From assembly GCF_011303755.1 (NCBI RefSeq), contig NZ_CP049885.1, forward strand, positions 1,966,001 to 2,030,000: a DNA stretch of 64,000 nt, read 5' to 3'. Below the pieces are notes generated by a model. It was not told the origin of the DNA. It was given only the letters and a program-made list of their open reading frames with translations, and searched no databases. The position numbers were made by a program, and so were the translations under genes. Of this stretch, positions 1 to 8,320 are shown one piece after another. Source of the DNA: Acidovorax sp. HDW3. Lineage in GTDB: Bacteria > Pseudomonadota > Gammaproteobacteria > Burkholderiales > Burkholderiaceae_C. Each line of letters starts with the position of its first letter. The stretch's first letter is position 1.

Positions 1-45
1 CCCGGTCACGATGGCCACCTGGCCCGAAAAATCCATGCGCTGCAT
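1..45 (-). CDS. Short-chain dehydrogenase/reductase, N-terminal fragment
   Basis: Only the first 15 codons are inside the window; the gene continues past the left edge. The peptide reads MQRMDFSGQVAIVTG, which is the typical beginning of a classical SDR protein: a short lead, a beta strand (VAIVTG) and the first glycine of the TGxxxGxG nucleotide-binding loop. A strong ribosome binding site, GGAGGAGG on the minus strand, lies five bases before the ATG and supports this start. SDRs use NAD(P)H to oxidise or reduce many substrates, so the reaction cannot be named from this piece; a 3-oxoacyl-ACP reductase or an acetoacetyl-CoA reductase are both possible. Confidence 0.6.
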   Translation of the reverse strand, partial: MQRMDFSGQVAIVTG

Positions 46-94
46 GACTGCCTCCTCCAACTAAAAAACGATGCGGCGCACTCTACCAGCCGCA

Positions 95-308
95 CGGTCT
101 TATCCCGTCACGCACTGGACAAACATGTGGACAACTGTGAACAAGTCCTGTATGACACGCGTAACTTGTTGATTTACAAACACATTCAACGCGCTGCTGA
201 TTTTTTGTGCAGCAACAGAGCGGGTTTTCCCGCGCCGGACTGGACAATCATGTGGATAACTGGGGATAAGCCTTGTATGGCCAGCGTAAGTGCTTGATTT
301 GCAAGACA
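95..308. repeat. Imperfect tandem duplication, period about 125 bp, with DnaA-box-like sites
   Basis: Bases 95-182 and 221-307 align over most of their length, both containing ACTGGACAA, CATGTGGA, AACTG, TGTATG, GCGTAA and TTGATTT in the same order, with the copies offset by 125 bases. The right copy contains TGTGGATAA at 251-259, a perfect match to the classic DnaA box read on this strand, and TGGGGATAA at 261-269. The left copy contains TGTGGACAA at 126-134 and TGTGAACAA at 136-144, each one or two bases off. The duplication is seen directly; a link to DnaA is inference. No dnaA, dnaN or gidA gene is nearby, so this is not evidently the chromosome origin. Confidence 0.6.
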
Positions 309-368
309 ATACCTTGTGCTGCTGAAAATTTAAGCAACACCAACCCCATTCCGCCAGCACTACAACCA

Positions 369-427
369 CTATCATTTTTATAGCTGCTCGCGCTTATTCT
401 GCAAGCGCTAGAGCCATTTTTTATCCT
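369..427 (+). repeat. Dispersed hairpin element, copy 1
   Basis: A full copy of the element seen about ten times in this window: an AT-rich lead ending in TATAGCTGCTCGCGCTT, a short loop, then AAGCGCTAGAGCC and a T-run. GCTCGCGCTT and AAGCGCtaGAGC can pair to a stem. It lies just before the ferredoxin start. It is nearly identical to the copy at 49742-49799, which is inside a coding region. Confidence 0.8.
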
Positions 428-437
428 GAAACAAGCC

Positions 438-734
438 ATGACACCCAGCGACCACCCTGCCCTGTACACCGCCCGCATCGCCGGCGAAGACGCGCAATGC
501 GACGCCTTTGCCAACCAGCCGCTGCTGCAATCGCTCGAAGCCGGCGGCATCGCCTGGCCCAGCTCCTGCCGCAACGGCAGCTGCCGCACCTGCATCGGTC
601 AACTGATCGAGGGCCAGGTGCGCTACGAGATCGAATGGCCGGGCGTGACCACCGAGGAGCAGCAGGCCGGCTGCGTGCTGCCCTGCGTTGCCTACCCCGA
701 GGGCGACGTGCGCCTGGCGCGCGAAGGCTGCTAG
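438..734 (+). CDS. 2Fe-2S ferredoxin, plant type
   Basis: A 98-residue soluble electron carrier. The cluster ligands are visible as C44, C49 and C52 in [10 protein letters not shown] (spacing Cx4Cx2C) and C83 in the CVLPCVAYP segment, the pattern of plant-type ferredoxins and of the ferredoxin domains of oxygenase reductases. It stands alone, followed by riboflavin genes, with no oxygenase or reductase beside it, so its redox partner cannot be told. The start is the first in-frame ATG and is not preceded by a good ribosome binding site; the dispersed hairpin element ends about ten bases upstream. Confidence 0.88.
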   Translation: MTPSDHPALYTARIAGEDAQCDAFANQPLLQSLEAGGIAWPSSCRNGSCRTCIGQLIEGQVRYEIEWPGVTTEEQQAGCVLPCVAYPEGDVRLAREGC

Positions 735-876
735 CAAAGCGGCGTAAAATCCGCGCCTTTGGACGGCACCAGCCGCCCCCTTTGTGGCCGCGCCGCATCG
801 CATGTTCTTTGGCGACAAGACAGGGAACTTGCGCCGCGCCGCGCCCCCGAACCGGCCCCAAGGAAAGCTCCCTCCC

Positions 877-1998
877 ATGACTACCCCCCTCACCCCCGTG
901 CCCGTCTCGCCCGTGCAAGACATCGTGGCCGAGATGCGCGCCGGGCGCATGGTCATCCTCGTCGATGAGGAAGACCGCGAAAACGAAGGCGACCTGGTAC
1001 TCGCCGCCGACCACGTCAGCCCCGAAGCCATCAACTTCATGGCCCGCTTTGGCCGTGGCCTGATCTGCCTGACGCTCTCGCGCGAGCGCTGCGAGCGCTT
1101 GCAACTGCCGCCCATGGTGGCACGCAACGGCACCAAGATGGGCACGGCGTTCACCGTCTCCATCGAAGCCGCCGAGGGCGTGACCACCGGCATCAGCGCC
1201 GCCGACCGCGCGCGCACCGTCGCCGCCGCCGTCGCCCCCGGCGCCCAGGCGGCCGACCTGGTGCAGCCCGGCCACATCTTCCCGCTGCAGGCGGTCGATG
1301 GCGGCGTACTCATGCGCGCCGGCCACACCGAGGCCGGCTGCGACCTCTCCGCCATGGCCGGCTGCAGCCCGGCGGCCGTGATCTGCGAGATCATGAAAGA
1401 CGACGGCACCATGGCGCGCCTGCCCGACCTGCAGCTGTTCGCCGCCGAGCACGGCATCAAGATCGGCACCATCGCCGACCTGATCGAATACAGAAGCCGC
1501 ACCGAAACCCTGGTGGAACAAGCCGGCAGCCGCAGCCTGCAAACCGCCTTTGGCGAATTCACCGCCCACGCCTTCCGCGACAAGCCCAGCGGCAGCGTGC
1601 ACCTGGCCCTGGTGCGCGGCCAGTGGCAAGCCGACACCAGCGTGCCGGTGCGCGTGCACGAGCCGCTGTCGGTGCTCGACCTGCTCGAACCGGGCCGCGC
1701 CATGCATTCCTGGAGCCTGGACGCCAGCCTGGCCTACATCGCCGCACAAGGCTGCGGCGTGGCCGTGCTGCTCAACTGTGGCGAAAGCGGCGAGCAGCTG
1801 CTGGCGCAGTTCGACGGCAAGGCGCGCGCGGCCCAGGCGCCCGAGCGCGGCCGCATGGACCTGCGCACCTACGGCGTCGGCGCGCAAATTCTGCGCGAGC
1901 TGGGCGTGAGCAAAATGCGCCTCATGGGCCAGCCCCGGCGCCTGCCCAGCATGGCCGGCCACGGCCTGGAAGTCACCGGCTACATCACCAAGGAATAA
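877..1998 (+). CDS. ribBA: 3,4-dihydroxy-2-butanone 4-phosphate synthase with degenerate GTP cyclohydrolase II-like domain
   Basis: A 373-residue riboflavin biosynthesis protein. The N-terminal half is RibB, which converts ribulose 5-phosphate to 3,4-dihydroxybutanone 4-phosphate; the acidic metal and substrate loop [11 protein letters not shown] is at residues 30-40 and [11 protein letters not shown] near 146-156. The C-terminal half, from about residue 225, resembles RibA, but the zinc cysteines of GTP cyclohydrolase II (the ECLTGD...CDCG region) are absent: the equivalent stretch after VRVH reads [13 protein letters not shown]. It is therefore probably a RibBX-type protein without cyclohydrolase activity, needing a separate ribA elsewhere. 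The start at 877 follows AAGGAAAG; upstream in-frame ATGs lack one. ribH follows after three bases. Confidence 0.92.
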   Translation: MTTPLTPVPVSPVQDIVAEMRAGRMVILVDEEDRENEGDLVLAADHVSPEAINFMARFGRGLICLTLSRERCERLQLPPMVARNGTKMGTAFTVSIEAAEGVTTGISAADRARTVAAAVAPGAQAADLVQPGHIFPLQAVDGGVLMRAGHTEAGCDLSAMAGCSPAAVICEIMKDDGTMARLPDLQLFAAEHGIKIGTIADLIEYRSRTETLVEQAGSRSLQTAFGEFTAHAFRDKPSGSVHLALVRGQWQADTSVPVRVHEPLSVLDLLEPGRAMHSWSLDASLAYIAAQGCGVAVLLNCGESGEQLLAQFDGKARAAQAPERGRMDLRTYGVGAQILRELGVSKMRLMGQPRRLPSMAGHGLEVTGYITKE

Positions 1999-2001
1999 AC
2001 C

Positions 2002-2466
2002 ATGCAACACGCAGACAAAGGCCAGGCCCGCAGCATCAGCGGCGCCGGCCTGCACATCGGCATCGTCCAGGCACGCTTTAACGAAGGCATCACCAACGCC
2101 CTGGCCCAAGCTTGCCGCAGCACCTTGCTCGACCTGGGCGTGAGCGCCGAACACATCACCCTGGTGCAAGTGCCCGGCGCCCTCGAAGTGCCGCTGGCCC
2201 TCGCCGCCCTGGCCGAACGCGAGGAGTACGACGCCCTCGTCGCCCTGGGCTGCATCATCCGGGGCGAGACCTACCACTTCGAGCTCGTGGCCAACGAATC
2301 GGGCGCGGGCGTGACGCGCGTCGGCCTCGATTACGGCATCCCCGTTGCCAACGCCATTCTGACCACCGAGAACCTCGACCAGGCCGTGGCCCGTCAGACC
2401 GAAAAAGGCCGCGACGCCGCCTACGTGGCGGTCGAAATGGCACAGCTGCTCAACGACCTGACCTGA
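2002..2466 (+). CDS. ribH: 6,7-dimethyl-8-ribityllumazine synthase
   Basis: A 154-residue protein that condenses 5-amino-6-ribitylaminouracil with dihydroxybutanone phosphate, the product of the gene just upstream, to give the lumazine precursor of riboflavin. Family motifs seen are [12 protein letters not shown] near the N-terminus, [11 protein letters not shown] for the substrate pocket and [17 protein letters not shown]. Length is normal for the family. It starts three bases after the ribBA stop and ends eleven bases before nusB, so ribBA-ribH-nusB look like one transcription unit, a standard arrangement in proteobacteria. Confidence 0.96.
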   Translation: MQHADKGQARSISGAGLHIGIVQARFNEGITNALAQACRSTLLDLGVSAEHITLVQVPGALEVPLALAALAEREEYDALVALGCIIRGETYHFELVANESGAGVTRVGLDYGIPVANAILTTENLDQAVARQTEKGRDAAYVAVEMAQLLNDLT

Positions 2467-2477
2467 GCACCCCCACC

Positions 2478-3032
2478 ATGAACGACCATTCCAGCCCCGC
2501 CAGCCAGCGCCCGCCACGCCAGACGCGCAAGGGCCTGACCAGCACCGGCGCGCGCAAGGCCGCGTCCAAATCGGCGCGCTCGCGCGCCCGCGAATTCGCC
2601 CTGCAGGCGCTGTACCAGCACCTGGTGGGCCGCAACGAGCTCACCGCCATCGACCTCTTCACGCGCGACCTGGCCGGCTTTCACAAGGCCGACATCCCGC
2701 ACTACGAAGCCCTGCTCAACGGCTGCACCCAGATCGAGGCCGACCTCGACGCCCTCATCACCCCGCAGCTCGACCGCAGCCTGGCAGAAATCTCGCCCAT
2801 CGAGCGCGCCGTGATGTGGATCGGCGTCTATGAATTCATGCACTGCGCCGACGTGCCCTGGCGCGTGGCCATCAACGAGTGCATCGAACTGGCCAAGGAA
2901 TTCGGCGGCACCGACGGCCACAAATACGTCAACGCCGTGCTCGGCGGCCTCGCGCCCAAGCTGCGCGCTGCCGAGGTGGCGGCCGATGGGCAGCGCGGCG
3001 AACGCCCGCAAGCCCCCGCCAGCGACGCCTGA
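2478..3032 (+). CDS. nusB: Transcription antitermination factor NusB
   Basis: A 184-residue RNA-binding protein that works with NusE (ribosomal protein S10) in antitermination of rRNA operons. The conserved core begins at [12 protein letters not shown]; ahead of it is a basic, disordered lead of about 35 residues (many Ser, Arg and Lys), and behind it a short acidic tail, both common in Burkholderiales. Family landmarks [15 protein letters not shown] and [20 protein letters not shown] are present. The start chosen is the ATG at 2478; the open frame runs further upstream only because it is a shadow of ribH. Confidence 0.93.
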   Translation: MNDHSSPASQRPPRQTRKGLTSTGARKAASKSARSRAREFALQALYQHLVGRNELTAIDLFTRDLAGFHKADIPHYEALLNGCTQIEADLDALITPQLDRSLAEISPIERAVMWIGVYEFMHCADVPWRVAINECIELAKEFGGTDGHKYVNAVLGGLAPKLRAAEVAADGQRGERPQAPASDA

Positions 3033-3083
3033 CCCTCGTCTCCACCCGCTGGCCCCTACGGCGGCGGGTAACCCACTGCGCCC

Positions 3084-4268
3084 ATGAAACTCTCCCGCCG
3101 CGCCCAGCGCATCGAGCCCTTTTACGTCATGGAAGTCGCCAAGGCCGCGCAGGCCCGGGCGGCCGAGGTGGCCAGCGGCGGCGCGCCGATGATTTTTCTC
3201 AACATCGGCGAGCCCGACTTCACCGCCCCGCCGCTGGTGCAAGAGGCGGCAGCGCGCGCCATTCGCACCGGGCAGTCGCAGTACACGCCGGCGCTTGGGC
3301 TCGACGCGCTGCGCGAGGCCATCAGCGGCTGGTATGCGCAGCGCTTTGGGCTGCACATACCGGCGCGGCGCATCGTCGTCACTGCGGGCGCTTCAGCGGC
3401 GCTGCAACTCGCCTGCCTGGCGCTGATCGACGCCGGCGACGAAATCCTCATGCCCGACCCGAGCTACCCCTGCAACCGCCACTTCGTCACGGCGGCCGAG
3501 GGCCGGGCGGTGCTGCTGCCCACCGATGCGAGCGCGCGCTTTCAGCTCAGCGCCGCCCAGGTGCAGGCCGCCTGGGGTGAGCGCACGCGCGGCGTGCTGC
3601 TGGCCTCGCCGTCCAACCCCACCGGCACCTCGATCGCGCCCGCCGAGCTGCGTGCCATCCACGAGGCGGTGCGCGCCCGTGCCGGCGTGACGCTGATCGA
3701 CGAGATTTATCTGGGCCTGTCCTACGACAGCGCCTTTGGCCAGAGCGCACTGGCGCTGGGCGAAGACGTCATCAGCATCAACAGCTTCAGCAAGTACTTC
3801 AGCATGACCGGCTGGCGCCTGGGCTGGCTGGTGCTGCCCGAGGCGCTGGTGCCCGCCGTCGAGCGCCTGGCGCAAAACCTGTTCATCTGCCCCAGCACCA
3901 TTGCCCAGCACGCGGCGCTGGCCTGCTTCGCCCCCGAGAGCCTGGCCGAATACGAGCGCCGGCGCGCCGAGTTCAAGGCGCGGCGCGACTACTTCATCCC
4001 GGCGCTCAACCAGCTCGGGCTGCAGGTGCCGGTGCTGCCCGACGGTGCTTTCTACGCCTGGGCCGACTGCAGCGCAGCCGCGCAGCAGCTGGGCGTGGCC
4101 GGCAGCTGGGAGCTGGCTTTTGCCCTCATGGAACGCGCACACCTGGCCGTCACGCCCGGGCGCGATTTTGGCCTGCACGCGCCCGAGCGCTTCGTGCGCT
4201 TTTCCACCGCCAATTCCATGGCGCAGCTGCAAGAGAGCGTGGCGCGGCTGGCGCGCCTGCTGGGGTAA
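3084..4268 (+). CDS. Class I/II pyridoxal-phosphate aminotransferase
   Basis: A 394-residue fold type I aminotransferase of the aspartate aminotransferase superfamily. The cofactor lysine is K237 in SINSFSKYFSMTGWRLGW, with the substrate loop LNIGEPDF near residue 40 and ASPSNPTG in the middle. Family knowledge suggests an alanine/aspartate-type or N-succinyldiaminopimelate-type transaminase, but the amino donor cannot be read from the motifs. It follows nusB by 51 bases in the same direction, and ybgC follows after 22, so it may be co-transcribed with both. Confidence 0.88.
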   Translation: MKLSRRAQRIEPFYVMEVAKAAQARAAEVASGGAPMIFLNIGEPDFTAPPLVQEAAARAIRTGQSQYTPALGLDALREAISGWYAQRFGLHIPARRIVVTAGASAALQLACLALIDAGDEILMPDPSYPCNRHFVTAAEGRAVLLPTDASARFQLSAAQVQAAWGERTRGVLLASPSNPTGTSIAPAELRAIHEAVRARAGVTLIDEIYLGLSYDSAFGQSALALGEDVISINSFSKYFSMTGWRLGWLVLPEALVPAVERLAQNLFICPSTIAQHAALACFAPESLAEYERRRAEFKARRDYFIPALNQLGLQVPVLPDGAFYAWADCSAAAQQLGVAGSWELAFALMERAHLAVTPGRDFGLHAPERFVRFSTANSMAQLQESVARLARLLG

Positions 4269-4290
4269 AACCAAGGGATAGAACAAGACC

Positions 4291-4704
4291 ATGGCCTTTA
4301 CCTTTCCCGTGCGCGTGTATTGGGAGGACACCGATGCCGGCGGCATCGTCTTCTACGCCAATTACCTCAAGTTTTTCGAGCGCGCGCGCACCGAATGGCT
4401 GCGCAGCCTGGGCTTTTCGCAGCAGGCGCTGCGCACCGAACACGGCGGCATGTTCGTCGTCAGCCAGGCGCAGCTGCAGTACCTGCGCCCAGCGCGCCTG
4501 GACGATGAACTTTGGATCACCGCCCAGGTCAGCGAAAAAGGCCGCGCCGCGTTGACCATAGAGCAGCAGGCGCTACTGAAACCGCAGCAGGCCGGGGCCG
4601 CCCCGACGCTGCTGTGCCAGGGGCAGGTGCGCGTCGGCTGGGTCGATGGCACCCACCTGCGCCCGGCCCGCATCCCGAATTTTGTGTTGGAAACCTTTGC
4701 ATGA
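4291..4704 (+). CDS. ybgC: Tol-Pal system acyl-CoA thioesterase YbgC
   Basis: A 137-residue hot-dog-fold thioesterase, the usual first gene of the tol-pal operon. The active-site motif is clear: EDTDAGGIVFYANYLKFFE, with D15 as the catalytic aspartate and the following YANY helix. It hydrolyses short acyl-CoA or acyl-ACP and has been linked to phospholipid metabolism at the envelope. Its stop overlaps the tolQ start (ATGA at 4701-4704), which predicts translational coupling. Confidence 0.94.
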   Translation: MAFTFPVRVYWEDTDAGGIVFYANYLKFFERARTEWLRSLGFSQQALRTEHGGMFVVSQAQLQYLRPARLDDELWITAQVSEKGRAALTIEQQALLKPQQAGAAPTLLCQGQVRVGWVDGTHLRPARIPNFVLETFA

Positions 4705-5396
4705 ACTCCCAAGACATGTCCATCGTCAACCTCATGCTGCACGCCAGCTGGGTGGTGCAGCTGGTGATGCTGCTGCTCATCGGCGTCTCCATCTCCAGCT
4801 GGGCAGCGATTTTTCGCAAATTTTTTGCCTTGAAGCGCGTGCGCGCGCTCAACGAGGAATTCGAGCGTGAATTCTGGTCCGGCACCAGTCTGAACGAGCT
4901 TTTTTCCGCCGCCGCGCAAAACGCCAAGCACTGCGGCCCGATGGAGCGTATTTTCGCCAGCGGTATGCGCGAATACCAAAAGCTGCGCGAGCGGCGTATC
5001 ACAGACCCCGGCACGCTGCTCGACGGTGCGCGCCGCGCCATGCGCGCGAGCTTCCAGCGCGAGATGGACGTGGTCGAATCGAGCCTGTCCTTCCTCGGCT
5101 CGGTGGCCTCGGTCAGCCCTTACGTGGGCCTGTTTGGCACCGTCTGGGGCATCATGCACGCCTTCACCGGCTTTGCCGGCATGGAGCAGATCACCCTGGC
5201 CACCGTCGCCCCGGGCATTGCCGAGGCCCTGGTCGCCACCGCCATCGGCCTGTTCGCCGCCATTCCGGCCGTGATTGCCTACAACCGCTTTGCGCGCGAG
5301 ATCGATCGCGTGGCCATGCACCAGGAGACTTTCATCGAGGAGTTCTCCAACATCCTGCAGCGCAACCTGGGCGCGCATTCGCCCTCGGGCCACTGA
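4701..5396 (+). CDS. tolQ: Tol-Pal system protein TolQ
   Basis: A 231-residue inner-membrane protein that, with TolR, forms the proton channel driving TolA; relative of ExbB and MotA. Three hydrophobic segments are visible: residues about 12-33, then two near the C-terminal half (around SPYVGLFGTVWGIMHAF and ATAIGLFAAIPAVIAYN), both carrying the small-residue pattern of the TolQ/ExbB channel helices. The frame is open further upstream but that part is a shadow of ybgC; the ATG at 4701 overlapping the ybgC stop gives the normal family length. Confidence 0.95.
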   Translation: MNSQDMSIVNLMLHASWVVQLVMLLLIGVSISSWAAIFRKFFALKRVRALNEEFEREFWSGTSLNELFSAAAQNAKHCGPMERIFASGMREYQKLRERRITDPGTLLDGARRAMRASFQREMDVVESSLSFLGSVASVSPYVGLFGTVWGIMHAFTGFAGMEQITLATVAPGIAEALVATAIGLFAAIPAVIAYNRFAREIDRVAMHQETFIEEFSNILQRNLGAHSPSGH

Positions 5397-5411
5397 CACC
5401 GGAAGCCCCCT

Positions 5412-5840
5412 ATGCCCGCCATGGCCTCGCGCAGCGGCAGCCGCCGCCGCGCCATGAACGAAATCAATATGGTGCCCTTCATCGACGTGATGCTGGTGCT
5501 GCTCATCATCTTCATGGTGACGGCGCCCATGCTCACGCCCGGCAGCATCGACGTGCCCAGCGTCGGCAAGAGCAAGAACCAGCCCAAGGCGTTTGCCAGC
5601 GTCATCGTCACCAAGGACGGCAGCCTGCGCTTCAAGACCAAGGACGCCGAGCGCAGCCTGAGCACGCGCGAGCTGGGCGAAGCCGCCAAGAGCTGGCAGC
5701 AAGCGCAGCCCGAGGGCTCGGCCATCATCATCGCCGCCGACAAGAACGTGCAGTACGAGACCGTGGTCAAGGCCATGGATGCGCTGCAGCGCGCGGGTGT
5801 GCAGCGCGTGGGCCTGTCGGTCAAACAAGGGAACCCTTGA
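5412..5840 (+). CDS. tolR: Tol-Pal system protein TolR
   Basis: A 142-residue membrane-anchored partner of TolQ. After a short basic N-terminus (GSRRRAMNEIN) comes one membrane segment, MVPFIDVMLVLLIIF, with the proton-carrying aspartate at D25. The remainder is the periplasmic ExbD-like domain, including IIIAADKNVQYETVV. It lies 15 bases after tolQ and 16 before the tolA start. Confidence 0.95.
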   Translation: MPAMASRSGSRRRAMNEINMVPFIDVMLVLLIIFMVTAPMLTPGSIDVPSVGKSKNQPKAFASVIVTKDGSLRFKTKDAERSLSTRELGEAAKSWQQAQPEGSAIIIAADKNVQYETVVKAMDALQRAGVQRVGLSVKQGNP

Positions 5841-5856
5841 GAGCGCCGCCGGCTCC

Positions 5857-6846
5857 ATGACCACCATGACCCCGAGTTTGCGCGACCGCGATCAGTTTGC
5901 CCCGCCACCACCGCCTGGGCGGATGCGCGCCGTGGTGCTGGCCGTTTTGGCCCACGCCATCCTCATCGGCGCCCTGACCTGGGGCGTGCGCTGGAAGGCC
6001 AGCGCCGAGCAGCCCGCCGTCGAGGCCGAGCTGTGGTCGGCCCTGCCGCAGCAGGCCGCGCCGCGCGAAGTGCTGCCGCCCCCACCCCCACCGCCGCCCG
6101 AACCCACCCCGGCACCAGCCCCACCGCCGCCGGCCCCACCCACTCCCGCCCCCAAGGTGCAGGAGCCGCCCGACACGCACGAGGCCGAGATCGCCCTGGC
6201 GCAAAAGAAAAAACGCCTGGAAGAAGAGAAAAAACGCCACCAGCAAGAGATCGAGCAAGAGAAGAAGGACAAGGAACGGCGCGCGCACCTGGAGCAGGAG
6301 AAAAAAGAGCGCCTGCAAAAAGAAAAGGCCGAAAAAGAGAAAGCCGACAAGGCCAAGGCAGAGAAAGAAAAAGCCGAGAAGGAAAAGGCAGAAAAAGCCG
6401 AGCACGAAAAGCAGTTGGCCGAGAAGAAAAAACTCGCCGACGACAAGCGCCGCGCCGACGCTGCTGACGCCAAGCGCGCCGAGGAATTCCGCAAAGAGCA
6501 AATGGCGCGCATGGCCGGTCTTGCCGGCGCCAGCGGCGGCGCCAACGCCACGGGCAGCGCCAAGCAAAGCTCCGGCCCCTCGGGGAGCTACGGCGGCAAG
6601 GTGGCGGCCAAGGTCAAGCCCAACATCATCTACCCCGACGCCGTGGTGGGCAACCCGCGCGCCGAGGTCGAGGTGCGGGCGGCGCCCGACGGCACCATCG
6701 TCGGACGCAAGCTCATCCAATCGAGTGGCAACAAAGCCTGGGACGAGGCCGTGCTGCGCGCTCTGGATAAAACCGAAACCCTGCCGCGCGACGTGGACGG
6801 GCGCGTGCCCGCCACCATCGTCATCGGCTTTCGGCCGCAAGATTGA
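5857..6846 (+). CDS. tolA: Cell envelope integrity protein TolA
   Basis: A 329-residue protein that spans the periplasm and transmits TolQR energy to the outer membrane. Domains in order: short cytosolic lead, one membrane helix at about 24-44 with a histidine inside (LAHAIL) as in other TolA proteins, a proline-rich stretch at about 69-105, a long Lys/Glu/Ala coiled helix to about 235, and a C-terminal globular domain from about 250 with the TonB-like core ending in TIVIGFRP. tolB and pal, which follow tolA in most gammaproteobacteria, are not here. A second in-frame ATG lies three codons on. Confidence 0.93.
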   Translation: MTTMTPSLRDRDQFAPPPPPGRMRAVVLAVLAHAILIGALTWGVRWKASAEQPAVEAELWSALPQQAAPREVLPPPPPPPPEPTPAPAPPPPAPPTPAPKVQEPPDTHEAEIALAQKKKRLEEEKKRHQQEIEQEKKDKERRAHLEQEKKERLQKEKAEKEKADKAKAEKEKAEKEKAEKAEHEKQLAEKKKLADDKRRADAADAKRAEEFRKEQMARMAGLAGASGGANATGSAKQSSGPSGSYGGKVAAKVKPNIIYPDAVVGNPRAEVEVRAAPDGTIVGRKLIQSSGNKAWDEAVLRALDKTETLPRDVDGRVPATIVIGFRPQD

Positions 6847-6878
6847 CCCCGCGCCGCCCAAGGCAGGGGCGGCGAGGG

Positions 6879-6884
6879 GACAAT
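6879..6884 (+). promoter_or_regulatory. Candidate -10 box close to trhP start
   Basis: GACAAT ends eleven bases before the trhP ATG, in GGGGACAATCG. If used, transcription would start about five bases before the start codon, leaving no room for a ribosome binding site. The same layout is seen at slyD and the eptA-like gene. No good -35 box is visible. Confidence 0.35.
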
Positions 6885-6895
6885 CGCCCCCCATC

Positions 6896-8263
6896 ATGAC
6901 CCTCAAAGCCCCCGAACTGCTGCTGCCCGCAGGCAGCCTCGACAAAATGCGCGCCGCCTACGACTTTGGCGCCGACGCCGTCTATGCCGGCCAGCCGCGC
7001 TACAGCTTGCGCGCGCGCAACAACGAATTTCGCCTGGAGCAAATCGCCCAGGGCATTGAAGAAGCGCACGCACGCGGCAAAAAATTCTTCGTCACCAGCA
7101 ACCTGATTGCGCACAACGACAAGGTGCGCACCTACCTGCGCGACATCGAGCCCGTCATCGCCTGCCAACCCGACGCCTTCATCATGGCCGACCCGGGCCT
7201 CATCATGATGGTGAAAGAAAAATGGCCTGAAACCGAGATTCACCTCTCGGTGCAGGCCAACACCACCAACTACGCCACCGTCCGGTTTTGGCAAAAAATG
7301 GGCGTCTCGCGCATCATCCTCTCGCGCGAGCTGAGCCTGGACGAGATCGAAAAAATCCGCCAGGAATGCCCGGACATGGAGCTCGAAGTGTTCGTGCACG
7401 GCGCGCTGTGCATTGCCTACTCGGGCCGCTGCCTGCTCTCGGGCTACTTCAACCGCCGCGACCCCAACCAGGGCACCTGCACCAACGCCTGCCGCTGGGA
7501 ATACAAAACGCACGACGCCACCGTCGATCCCAACACCGGCGAGGCCCTGGCCACCGGCATGGACAAGGGCTTTAGCTTCGAGCAAGCGCGCGAAGAGGCC
7601 GACAGCCAGTTCACCAGCACCTGCGGCAGTGGCCAGCGCCACCCCAAGGCCGACCAGGTGTACCTGATCGAAGAAATTGGCCGGCCCGGCGAGCTCATGC
7701 CCATCATGGAGGACGAGCACGGCACCTACATCATGAACAGCAAGGACCTGCGCGCCGTCGAGCATGTGCAGCGCCTGGTGGAGATCGGCGTCGATTCGCT
7801 CAAGATCGAGGGCCGCACCAAGAGCCTGTACTACGTCGCGCGCACCGCCCAGGTGTACCGCCGCGCCATCGACGACGCGGTGGCCGGCCGCCCGTTCAAC
7901 CCGCATTTGATTACGGAGCTCGAGGGCCTGGCCAACCGGGGCTACACCGGCGGCCTCTTGGAGCGCCGCCCGGCCAACGATTACCAGAACTACGAAACCG
8001 GCAACAGCGTGCTGCAGCGCGCGCACTTCGTCGGCGAGGTGCGCAGCTGGGAGGGCGGCATGGCCGAGGTGGAAACCAAGAACCGCTTTGCCGTCGGCGA
8101 CCTGCTGGAGATCATCCACCCCAGCGGCAACCGCCAGGTCAAGCTCGAACACATGTTCAACCTCGAAGGCGAGCCCGTGCAGGTTGCCCAGGGCAGCCCG
8201 GTGCGCGTGCGCATCCCGCTGGAAGGCCCAGCCGAGGGTGCCTTGATTTCCAGATTGCTATAA
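6896..8263 (+). CDS. trhP: tRNA 5-hydroxyuridine modification protein, peptidase U32 family
   Basis: A 455-residue member of the U32 family, close in pattern to E. coli YegQ/TrhP, which is needed for 5-hydroxylation of wobble uridine 34 in several tRNAs. The N-terminus ELLLPAGSLDKMRAAYDFGADAVYAG, shown here in parts, and the cysteine-rich signature CIAYSGRCLLSGYFNRR followed by PNQGTCTNACRW are diagnostic. The start at 6896 is the first ATG fitting the family; the longer open frame overlaps tolA. Its last codons and TAA stop (8261-8263) are formed by the AT-rich edge of a dispersed hairpin element. Confidence 0.92.
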   Translation: MTLKAPELLLPAGSLDKMRAAYDFGADAVYAGQPRYSLRARNNEFRLEQIAQGIEEAHARGKKFFVTSNLIAHNDKVRTYLRDIEPVIACQPDAFIMADPGLIMMVKEKWPETEIHLSVQANTTNYATVRFWQKMGVSRIILSRELSLDEIEKIRQECPDMELEVFVHGALCIAYSGRCLLSGYFNRRDPNQGTCTNACRWEYKTHDATVDPNTGEALATGMDKGFSFEQAREEADSQFTSTCGSGQRHPKADQVYLIEEIGRPGELMPIMEDEHGTYIMNSKDLRAVEHVQRLVEIGVDSLKIEGRTKSLYYVARTAQVYRRAIDDAVAGRPFNPHLITELEGLANRGYTGGLLERRPANDYQNYETGNSVLQRAHFVGEVRSWEGGMAEVETKNRFAVGDLLEIIHPSGNRQVKLEHMFNLEGEPVQVAQGSPVRVRIPLEGPAEGALISRLL

Positions 8264-8320
8264 AAATAATAGCTGCTAGCGCTTACCAGATAAGCGCTAG
8301 CAGCTGTTTTTATCCTCAAA
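8258..8320. repeat. Dispersed hairpin element, copy 2, perfect 15-bp stem
   Basis: The best-formed copy of the family: AGCTGCTAGCGCTTA at 8271-8285 and TAAGCGCTAGCAGCT at 8291-8305 pair perfectly around a five-base loop, with A/T runs on both sides. It sits between convergent genes (trhP rightward, chemoreceptor leftward) and its ends reach into the trhP stop codon. It could act as a two-way terminator. Confidence 0.85.

Larger units (their letters stand above)
46..437. other. Gene-free gap with duplicated module
   Basis: This is the only gap longer than 300 bases. Its left edge is the 5' region of the leftward SDR gene. The middle holds two diverged copies of one module (listed separately) with DnaA-box-like sequences. 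The right end, next to the ferredoxin gene, holds a copy of the dispersed hairpin element. Short open frames exist on both strands but have no recognisable protein features or convincing ribosome binding sites. Confidence 0.7.

Noticed and set aside
735-876. FMN riboswitch before ribBA
   Set aside because: The conserved RFN blocks are not visible in the 142-base leader, which is also short for that element.
421-2517. Minus-strand open frame of 698 codons over the ribBA-ribH region
   Set aside because: Shadow of ribBA and ribH; the sense genes have clear motifs and good starts.
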